DNA of 64,000 bases from Chromobotia macracanthus. Lineage: Eukaryota > Chordata > Actinopteri > Cypriniformes > Botiidae. The notes under the pieces are model-generated. The model made no database searches and had not been told where the DNA came from. It was given only the letters and a program-made list of their open reading frames with translations. The stretch is from contig JAZGTH010000007.1 in the NCBI GenBank assembly GCA_036877525.1, positions 10,525,001 to 10,589,000 of the forward strand. Direction: 5' to 3'. Made by a program: the position numbers and the translations under genes. Below, piece by piece: positions 24,834-35,400 of the stretch (position 1 is its first letter; each line of letters starts with the position of its first letter).

Positions 24834-25258
24834 TAACAAGTCTTTTAGTTTGTTTTATGTTATGTATTATTGAGATTAGCTAGTAAAGCATTAAAGTGGA
24901 TAATGTTTTCCAAACCAAAGGAGAGGTTAATAAATATCATATGACCCATGTTAAGTCAAACTGCTAAACTGCTCTTGCTTATTTTCTCTGTACATTGTGT
25001 TATATTCGTTGTTTGTTCATTTTATCAATTTTGAATATTCTTTCTTTTCTCTTCCTAGTTTTCACTCTCTTTCTTCTCTTGCATTTTCAATTTCAGTTTT
25101 CAGTTATATTCTTGGATATTTTCATTTGTACAGCTGTCACTGTAAAAAGTGCTATATAAATAAATTGAACTTGAACTTACAAGTTCACAATAATTTGGAA
25201 TTTATGAAGACAATGTTGACTATGTTGAGATATCAACATCAGTGATGTTACACAACAA

Positions 25259-27200
25259 AGGGGAGGGATTGCATGTTATATTTGATATTTAGGTTCCTTT
25301 CATAAGAAATCAGCATTAGGCTAAAGGCTAATGTCCGTCTCAGATGTCCTCTTCATTGGGCTATAAGCAATAAGCACAAATGGACGAGTCAAAGGGGCAG
25401 TCAGTGTCTTGATGAGTTCTCCCATGTGAGTTCACCTCCTTTCAAACATAGTCACAAAAATGTAGGTTCTTAATGCATGAACCATTAAAGTGTTAATTTT
25501 CACATTGTTTATTTTTCCTAATAATACTTCTGACTTCAAATAAACTTTCTATTAACTGTCCCTTGACGTGCGGTAGATTCCTTAGGTTGAAGTTCTGGTT
25601 ATAGACCTTGACAAGTTTATTAAAATAAAAAAAAGTTTTACTTTGTAATCTCTATTATTTTATCTCTATTGTCTCATAATGTCTCAAGAGTTTTAAAGAG
25701 TAAAGGTAAACTTTACTAGGTAAAGGTTAAGGAGCTGAATTCCCCTGTTTGTGACTGTCAGGAATCTGATCCTCTTAGTTAGAAAACTGTATGTAATAGT
25801 CAGTTTGAACCGATTCAAAAAGGCTTGTAGCCAAGGGTTAAATTAACATACCCGCTCACTCTTCAAACAAACATACCTAACTTGCCTACCCACACCAGCC
25901 CCTTTTCCAGGTATATCCTGAATTTAAATGATTATTTTGTACCACCTTTAAAAATGTGTAAAATGAAATTCCTGGAAACCAAATACATAATTACAAGCAC
26001 TATGTTTATTACAAAAAAAAGCTAATTTAGGAGAAGCTAGCAATAACAAGCTAGCTTTGAAAGTATAAGATCCCACCCTCCTTCAAAGGACTCTCCAAGG
26101 CCATGCTTCCCCAATACAGAAATACATACACAAACATAGTTTAACAGACAAGCAGGTCATCCTATAACTGCACTCAGATTGGTTTTGTGCTTTTCACAGT
26201 AGATAAATATTTATATAAATAGATTTAGGCCAATTTACTTACTGTTTACTATCAGGATGTAAAGACACTTTAAACCAACATAAAAAATGTTTCTGGAAAA
26301 ATCACCTACCCTGCCATTAATGTTTTTAAAATGTCTGTTGTTGTAACAATTATTGCTGATCATTACAAAGACAATTTCTCTGCTACCTCACAGCAGCTTT
26401 ATCAAGTTTGGCACTTTCTTGGAAAAGACATATTCATTGTTTTATAATTAAATACACTTTCTGGCACTTGGCCTGACTGGGCAGTACAGATTATTTGTGA
26501 AATGATTGGACTATATAATATAAGTAATGGAAGTAATATAAGACATATGATCTATTTTGATGGCATTAGTGTTTAAGATATGTCTGTAAAATGCATATTG
26601 TCACTTTGTATGGGCAGATGTGATATCTGTAAAAATCACTGAGATGTGTCAATTTCATTACCATCTTCCACCTCACCAACTTGATAATGTTAGTTCAACG
26701 TGTTGCAGGTGGGACATGTCGCTTATAGCCATCATTTGACACTTGGACTGCTATTACCTAGGGTTGATTTTACTGGCCATTTTATTGAAGTCTGTGGGTC
26801 TGAGGCTGTGATCTTTACTGGCAGATTGTAACAAGTACACAACTTTTACTGAGATGGTGGATTCGGACGGGATTAAAATGACAAAAGACATCTAGTAATT
26901 ATTACAATACTCACCTGCCCAAAATAAATCTTGTCAAAACACTGCTATAGACTGATCACTGAACTTAATACTGACATGTTAAACAACATAATCTTACTGT
27001 TCATTTTAAAATCATCATAAATGCTAAATGATCACAAGCATGATCAAATCATTGTAAAATATTAAGAAAATTGGACAGATGGTCGATTGAAGTATAGATG
27101 GAATGTGAACGTAATACCAGGAAGAAAATGTGTTTGGATGCAACAGCTGCACTGATATTAAAAGATACGTTATTCACAGTTTCTATACTAAAGTATGAAA
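25259..27200. other. Spacer block shared by copies B and C; no gene seen
   Basis: The block from 'gggagggattgcatgttata' to about 25,960 matches 38,417-39,220, and 26,320-27,190 matches 39,225-40,080, at clearly high identity apart from small indels. No exon can be supported. It marks the 3' flank of the tandem duplication unit. A region near 26,480 ('cttggcctgactgggcagta') and its partner at 39,360 are open in one frame for only about 60 codons. Confidence 0.6.
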
Positions 27201-27209
27201 CTGTGAATA

Positions 27210-27692
27210 GTATTTGTATTTACTCAACGAATAAGTATTTGTTGAGTAAAAGTTGAGTATTTGTCATTTTCTTTTATCCAAAGGCAAGTTCCCACCCAGT
27301 GTTCACGTTTAAGTGAGAGAAAGTGCACAAGCAGTGTCACCACACATCTCCCTACACAATCCTCACAGGAGTTTCCCATAACACAAAAAAACACACAAAG
27401 AAACAGAAAATCAAATGAATCTAATAAATTCGTTGATCAGAGCGAAAAGCTCCCAGAGACCTCACATGTCGCCTCTTAGTTATCCAGCAGACGGTGCGAT
27501 TGTATCACAAATGAACGAACCGGCCGCATCCGCATCTTAATAACTCTGTGTATATTAATGGAAAGATCAAGGTTTGTCATGTTTTACAGTATCCTACACA
27601 TTTTCAAACCAAGCCTGATGCAGAGCAGTTCTGCCGGGATGGAGGGTTTCAATGGTCCTGTTGCAGTTTCATCACTACTGAATAATTTTTCT
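27210..27692 (+). other. Unique stretch with two short ORFs of doubtful reality
   Basis: The frame at 27,261-27,479 has no ATG start, is Ser/Thr/Gln-rich and ends 'ETSHVAS'. It may follow an acceptor at 'ttatccaaag'. A second frame runs from an ATG at 27,558 to 27,788, crossing the sharp left edge of the near-identical block at 27,693. The A-B interval has no matching sequence. I do not recognise either frame and see no supporting splice pattern. Confidence 0.3.
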
Positions 27693-28498
27693 TTAAAATT
27701 CACTTGGAAAACCACACAAGTCATGCAGTGGGGCATGGAGGTATGGTGGAGCATTTCTGTAGATGTTGATTGGGTTTTGTGGTTTTAAATTATTATGTTT
27801 GAATGTATAATCTGTATTTGCATCTGAATATGAATACAGACAAGATGAGCTGTAGTTACTCGGGAACCACTTAAGTGATGAGAATGTTGCTTTTATGTTT
27901 ATCTATCTGTTTGTTTTGTGAATCTTGCTGTGTACAATCTTACAGTTTGTACATATTCTCTATTTTTAACAGGAGCGTGAATATGGCCTAAAATGAAAGT
28001 TCCTAGGAGACATTTGTACAGTCACCTGAAGTTATTCTGTGGGGAGGTGACAGGGCCTGCCTTTCTGCAGACGTACAGTGAAATTCAGCAGAAAGCAAAC
28101 AAAGACTACCTGTGGGGAGAATCAGATGAAGCAAGAGATGTCTTTCTGTTTGTCTTTGAGTATCCAGATGACCTGGACACATTGATATTAAATTGCCATG
28201 AAGAACAATGCCTGAAGGTCCATGCCATGATCTGTGAATAATTGTTGATCATTTCTTTTAATTACTTTTGTAAAATAATAAATAGAAAAATACTCAATGA
28301 AGCAAGGGTGTCTTTTTATTCAACTTTACCTGGATGACCTTGATATTTCATGTGTTGATGAACAAGGCTTGATTACTGGTTACAATGTCATGTTACTTAT
28401 ATAATCTATCAAAACAAGCAATCTCTCTATTTAGCTCATATATCTGTAGCCTACTGCAAATGTGTCTTAAGTTGGTCAAAATCAATCATAATAAATGT
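27693..28498 (+). repeat. 806-bp duplicated block, copy 2
   Basis: Partner of 11,193-11,998, offset exactly 16,500, with essentially no differences across coding and noncoding parts alike. Confidence 0.85.
27993..28241 (+). CDS. Unrecognised 82-residue ORF, copy 2
   Basis: This is base-for-base the same frame as at 11,493-11,741, with the same upstream acceptor and AATAAA at 28,277-28,282. It lies about 1.2 kb upstream of the signal exon of copy C, as copy 1 does for copy B (0.7 kb). It may be a small gene travelling with each unit or an untranslated relic. Confidence 0.4.
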   Translation: MKVPRRHLYSHLKLFCGEVTGPAFLQTYSEIQQKANKDYLWGESDEARDVFLFVFEYPDDLDTLILNCHEEQCLKVHAMICE

Positions 28499-28629
28499 GG
28501 TTTTATCTTATTACATAAATGAATAACGTAAGGTGTAGAGGTTTATATTAACAACTTCTTTAATCAACCAATGGAAGCGTTTCGATGACGTAAAGCTTCT
28601 TGTAGTAGACATTTTTGTCCGAACTGGGG

Positions 28630-29130
28630 GGTGATTCAGGGGCGTCGCTAAAAGCCGTTTTATAGCTCCCCTAAATTTCTACTCAGCCCCCCTAAAAATG
28701 TTGCGATTAGCTCCATAAAGCGTGCATCAGTCCCCCCTCAGTCCCCTTTAAAGTTAATATAAAAACTGCGGGCGCTATCGGCTCCTCCCCCGTCTTTCAG
28801 TCTGATTCATTTCAGAGCTAGAGGACTCACAAGCAGGTGACAAAGATGTGCGTTTATAGATGGATTATAATATCTGCATCTGTTTAGTCATAAATACAGT
28901 TTACAAAAATGTCATCGCTTAAGCAATCGGTTTTCCATCTCTACTAGGCTCTCTACTGTAAAATGTTTGCTGTGTTCACCGCTGTTACCTCCAGCTAAAA
29001 CGTTGCCCTTAACACATATGAACGCAAACTTTAGAAAACGATCATCTTGATATTTTCATTTTAAATTTCAATATAAAACATATTACAATACATTTGGGGG
29101 CTGAGCCTCCCCTAAAATCCTGACTTAGAT
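28630..29130. mobile_element. About 500-bp insertion upstream of copy C
   Basis: Copy B reads straight through 'gggtgacttagatttaattt' at about 12,143. Copy C has about 500 bases inserted at this point, starting near 'caggggcgtcgctaaaagcc'. At the right edge 'gacttagatt' is repeated ('tgacttagattgacttagat'), consistent with a target duplication or slippage. The edges contain 'cccctaaa' repeats. The class is unknown. Confidence 0.55.
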
Positions 29131-29302
29131 TGACTTAGATTTAATTTGTGCCATTTTAGCCTACACATTCTTTACTAGAATAAGAAAACGTGTATTAAAA
29201 AAACGAAAGGTAACATTATTTTATTTATATTTCCAAAATTGCTCTAAATTGCTTCGACACACATCTGAGCCACAAGGTGGCGTTTGTATGTGGGCGTGGC
29301 TT

Positions 29303-29314
29303 CACGTGACGTCA
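29303..29314 (+). promoter_or_regulatory. Overlapping E-box and CRE-type site upstream of copy C
   Basis: The sequence CACGTGACGTCA holds CACGTG (29303-29308) and a perfect palindromic TGACGTCA (29307-29314). It lies 112 bases before the start codon of copy C. The corresponding site in copy B has an extra T that breaks the CRE. Function is inferred from sequence only. Confidence 0.35.
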
Positions 29315-29425
29315 TACGTGTATGTTGGACGGGTTGGACTTCCACCGCACGTTGCGGCAAGACGGTCACGCCCATTAAAACGTCAAAATGTGCAGCAGCC
29401 TAAAACTCTCTTTATCTCTCTAAAT

Positions 29426-32400
29426 ATGCACTTTGTGTTGTTGGAAAGGATCTTCAGTTACATGCTGTTTTGGATTTTTCACAGCTGCATTGAAATATCA
29501 GGTAAGCAAACTTAAAAAAAAGCTGCTTTATCATGATGCTGTTGTAGACTCTTGCAGTTTCCCGTGATGGAAAGTCCGTCTTTGTTCTGTTGCGTGTTTA
29601 AAGGCGGAGATTAAACGCTGAGCTGCAGCGACCAGGCGGGCAATCTTGAGTATCCGTGTCGACTCCTGCCGATCAGAAAATTAATAAAGAGAAACATCGG
29701 CTGTTTTGTGGTTTACACATTTGGTTTATTGCGTCTATGTTTCAGCACACTGAAGCGACTCCTAGAAAGGTCTAAATATGTATATTTTTATTATTATGTA
29801 TATAGATGCTTCATAATAAATACAAATGAAACGTTATTACTGCAAACCGAAAAGCTCATAACTCATGGAAACGTTCGCTTCGTGTGACAGAAATCTGCTC
29901 ATTTTGTTATTCAGTTTATGATTACGGAATTCACGAATATCTCCTAGAGATATCTGAAATATTTTAATTGATCAGACAGACAGACGACCAGACAGACAAG
30001 GTAATAATTTCATCCGTTCATTCTAATGATATGTGTTTTTATTACTTTATTATCTTTTTTCACAAATATGTATTCAGGTGTGTCACACACATACACACAG
30101 ACCTAGGGATCTCAAAGATGAATGGGAAAGGTTATGCACATATAATTCATTTTCATGTTAACGTTTATTATTGATTTTTATGTTCAGTCCTTGTTTCCCA
30201 TGTTGTATGCTAATGCAATAACACGGGTAGGACCAACTTTAACAATCACACAATGTTGTGAGATATTAAAATAATAAATAATACACCAAACACTGTGTAC
30301 GGTTGTGAAGTGTTGTTAAAGACAAAGCTTTGTGTACCGATTTGTAAACCCCAATGAAAAATGGGCCATTGCAAATAATTTTGAAATGGAAATGTCCTAG
30401 ATCGTTTAGTTTTTCTTTTTTAAATTAGTAGTACTACTTGCTTAATTCTAGATGTAAAAAATGTATTAATTCATATATTGCAATGTTTTTTTAGGTATAA
30501 AGATTATTGGTCATGATACATCAGTCAGATATGGAGAAAATGCCACTTTGTTTTGTCAGCTGACAGACACTGAAGACAGTCTGTCTCGAATTATATGGCG
30601 GAAGAAGACAAGAGAAGACCCTGTGGAGAATTCCTTCTTTATCATACTTCCAGATGGCAAAACTGAACACATAAATGGATTAAGAGACAGAATAAAATTC
30701 ATTGGGAATATTCCAGAGAAGATTGGAACAGTTCAGGTGTTGGGAATGAGGCTCATGGATGAAGGGATCTATACTTGCATCTTCAATTTATTTCCTAGTG
30801 GACCATTTGAGACAAACATCAATGTCACAGTTTTTGGTATGAAGGCTTGTTCATGGTATTCTCTGATTAGAACAATGTTAAACTAATTCCATAATGTCTC
30901 ATATAAGCATGTCTGTGATAATGTAATAATAACAAATTAAACTGACAGTGCATTTAATACATCTGAGAAGACTAAACACATATAGAGCTACTTTAGTCAG
31001 TTCTTACAGTTCACCATAAATAATTCATTTGTTTTTACTTCGTTTTAAATTCAGTTCCTCCTGAGGTTGATGTGAGAGGTGAAACACCTGTAGCTGGTGA
31101 TTTAAATGTCACTTTGGCCTCATGCTTTGCTTCCAATGCTCGACCTGCAGCAGAAGTGTTGTGGGAATTAGGAGCTCTGCAAGAACCTCTGATGACTCAA
31201 ACCAGACAGATAAATCATCCAGATGGAACTTTCACTGTTGTGTCTGAACTTATTGGTCCACCATTTAAACATTTACATCAGAAGAAGGTCCAGTGTGTGG
31301 TAACACACGAAGCCCTGGATAAGGAACTTGTGTTGGACTACTCAATAAACATCCATTGTAAGTAATGTTCACAAATTTCGGCTTTCAGCTAACAAACTGC
31401 ATATAATTTTGGAAACTCAAATTATTAACAAACCACCACAAGGTACACAGAAAAATGAGTAAAATTAGGACTAGAGTTGTAATTCAGGGTCTCAGTTATG
31501 ATGCAGGTGCAGAATAACAAACCTGAAACTGTTTCCTGTAGTTAGAGGAAATAGCTAGGCAAATTAGAAACACACAACAAACGTACATATACAGTCTTGA
31601 TATTTATGCTTAATAATGAGGAAGTGTTTTCATGTGAGAAAAAATATTTTTGCTTTCTCCTTTTAGTTCCTCCAGAATCAGTGATGATAATTCCTGACAG
31701 TCTGACAGAAACAAAAGAATTTGAGTGTGTAGCTGATGGTAACCCAAGACCAACAGACTATATGTGGAGAAGGTAATGGATGCATGTTTTGTAAAGCTTC
31801 ACAGTTCTTCTATTTATGTATTTATTTGTGCATGTGTGTTTGCGGTCAGTGGCTTAACAGTTGTGTCCTTTCAATAGATGCGTTAACACCACACTGCCTA
31901 TTCAGTTAACCTTGTTTACCATCAGCACTCATTTTAAATACTTTAAAAGATTTGAAAATACTTTCTAGCTAATTTAAACATAACATACTGTTTGTTTTGT
32001 AGACATTATTATATTGTTGTGTGTTGAGTGTTTATTTTTCATCACTTTATGTGAAACAGACTTAGAATGGTATAAAACTATAAAATTAATCAAATTAATA
32101 TTATAATAAATGCTGTTTGACGTATTTGTAGTTTTATATGAGTGGAAATATATAGTGTAGTTAATGCTAACATTTTAATAAAGAATACCTTTCTGTGCTG
32201 CTGTGACGTGACATTTTCTGCAATGAGTATATGAGTATATGACGGCCCAAGAGCTACGGTACCATTGCCACTTGGTGCTTCTCAGACAACGATGCATAGT
32301 TGTCACATGCATTTAATCATTTAGTCTTTTGTAAGTAACACTTCTTGCTGCCAGTTGGTGGCGCTATGACTGTTCAGTCAAACTGACCCTGTTTATTCCC

Positions 32401-35400
32401 CAGTCATGTTAATGACCTGTTGCTAATTAGCCTAATTAGTTGCAAAATGCTTCTCCAGCTGTTTATATCAGTACCAGTTACTTTCTCAGCCTTTTGTTGT
32501 TCCTGTCCCAACTTTTTTGAGAGGTGTTGCTGCCATCAAATTCAAAATGAGCTAATATTGTGCATGTAATAGTAAAATGTCTTGCTTTCAACATTTGATA
32601 TGTTGTCTATGTTCTAGTGTGAATACAATGTGGGTATATGAGATTTGCAGATCATTGCATTCTGTTTTTATCTACATTTTACACATCGTCTAAACTGTTT
32701 TTGAATTGTGGTTGTATATGTAATGTGTAATATTGTAAATAACATTCACAAACAATATCACAAACTCCAGAGGGTTAATAAATGCCTTCTGAAGTAAAAC
32801 AAATTTGTGAATGAAAATGTTTAGTATTTTGATGGTCGATACAGTGCATTTGAATGTAAACATCTGTATGAAAGACAACACCCAGGATGGAGGCACGGCA
32901 GCTCCACAGAGATAACTTTGAATTAGGGGTGTGTGATAATATCTTGTTCTTTTAACTATAAGTGAAATCATATTATTGAGTATGTCCCTTGCTTTCATAA
33001 ACTGCATTCATTGTCCAAAAATTCACTGTGTGCTGTAGTCAAGTACTATAGTATGACATGTTGAATGTTAATTCATGTTTCTGTCATCTTTTGTGTATGA
33101 TGTCTGTGTTGGAAACTCATGCACATCGCACACACAGCGACAGCAACAGCTGAAGAGATGTTATTCAAGGAGTTACTTAGTGTTTTGTTGATGAATACAG
33201 TTAGTTCAGAAGAAAAAAACAGACAAACTTTTACATTTGGTCTTGAAGCTGAAAGAGATAGGAGAGTGTGAACGAGCCTGTCGACTTTGTTTAAAAACAC
33301 TGGCAATGAAAATGCAATACAACTAACCTAAAAGGCATCTAAAATATAATCATCCCAGCCAGTTAATAGAGCTGAGAACAAAATCGTCTACAGACTATTA
33401 TAAATATTACAGTGCAAAATGACATTACTACCATTATAGATAGAGTAACTTGGTGTATTAAAACAATAAGCTGTAAGGCTGTTGAGTTTTACACAAGTTT
33501 GCATTTGGTGTATCATATTATGATGTCATAGTTTTGCTTTTTGCTTGTATGCTGCACAGTTCATTGTACAGCAGAGCAGTGATTTGTATTGTTTTTACTT
33601 CAACGCTTGAGTTCAAGTAAAAACTAGTGCCTGTTCCAAGCACTCATAATATCAGGGCTGGACTACTGCAATGCCCTTCTGCAACGCCCTTTCGTTTTTC
33701 AGTAGGACAATGCTACATGCCACACAGCCAGGTCAATCAAGGTTTTGATGGAGAATCACCAGATCAGGACGCTGTCATAGCCAGCCCAAACTCCAGACCT
33801 GAATCGCATTGAAAACCTCTGGAATGTGATCAAGAGGAAGAAGGATGGTCAAAAGTCATCAAAGCCGAGCTGTCTGAATTTTTGTGCCAGGAGTGGCATA
33901 AAGTCACCCAACAGCAATGTGAAAGACTGGTGGAGAGCATGCCAAAATGCATGAAAGCTGTGATTAAAAATCACAGTTTTGTTGTTAAAAAATTAGTATG
34001 AACTTTTTTTGCATTATCTGAGGTCTGAAAACACTGCATGTTTTTTGTTGTTTTGTCCAGAGTTCATTTTCTGCAAATAACTCCTAAATGACAATGTTTA
34101 CTTGGAATTTGGGAGAAATGTTGTCAGTAGTGTATAGAATAAAACAAACATGTTCATTTTATTTAAACACATACATATAAAGAGTAAAACCAGAGAAGCT
34201 AATAATTTTGCAGTGGTCTTAAGTTTTTCCAGAGCTGTATATATGTGTGTACTTTTCTGTCAGTACAAGTATACTTAAGTGTAATTTTAAATGTATTTCT
34301 GAGAACAAAAAAAGTACTGAAAGTATTTTACTATATTATTAACACACTTGAATAAATGTTTTGTGAGGGAATGTCTCAGGTTACGTATGTAACCCGGTTC
34401 CCTGAGATAGGGAACGAGACGCTGCATCAGCTTGACGCTATGGGGAACGTGCTTTGGGTGCACCCAAGTCTGAACACGTGTAAAATCAGACCTATTTATA
34501 GGCAGGTCAAGGTCTTGTGACATAGCATTGCATTGTATTGCAAAGGCAATACCTTTAAAAGGCGCCTGCAAAATACGTCATCAGCTTCAAGTCTGAAGGA
34601 AGGCCGTGCAGGCAAGAACGAAGTGTGGCAAGGCGACGCAGTGTCTCATTCCCTATCTCAGGGAACGGGGTTACATACGTAACTTGAGACGTTCCCTTTC
34701 GAGGGAGCTCGACGCTGCATCAGCTTGACGCTATGGGGAAGTAATCCCCTCTACGCCACAGTGAGAAAAGGCCTGCTCCAAATGCTGTGAAACATTGGCA
34801 CAAAAACATCAGGAGCTTAGACTTGTCAATCCAGGAGGACCTAAGTTCCTGGAGTAAAATTCAAGTCTAAGCTGTAAAATCAAATAAATTTGTGCAGAGA
34901 GGACGAGCTTGTCGCAGCACATCACTTAGAGATGCTCCCCCAGACAGAGCTTTAAATGATGCTACACCCCTGGTACAATGGGTTCTTTATGCCCAAAGGT
35001 GACTGAGTCACAGGCCTCGTAAGCCAGGGTAATACCATGTGTGACCCATCTTGGTTGCGGCCACCAAAAACAGACTAAGAGCCGAGATGTCTTACGCCAC
35101 TGGTCTGAGCGGTGGACATAGGTCCTCAAAGCTCTAAATGGACACTGCAAGTGAAGCCTTTCCTGATCCAATGACTCAAACAGCGGAGAACAGAAGGCTT
35201 GAAGTACCAGCGGGTGACCAGCCGCAGTGGGCACCTTAGGGATGTGGTCTGGTCTATGGTGCAAAATGGTTTAAACAAAGCCAGGGGCATATCCAAACAG
35301 GCAGGGTCTACTGATGGAGTCTGCAGATTCCTTTCCCTTTTGAGCGATATAAGAGCTAAAAGTGGAGCCACCTAAAGAGTCAGGAACTTATCTGACTCTA

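Noticed and set aside
27558..27788. 76-codon ORF starting at an ATG
   Set aside because: It crosses the sharp boundary of the 806-bp copied block, so the frame is probably accidental.
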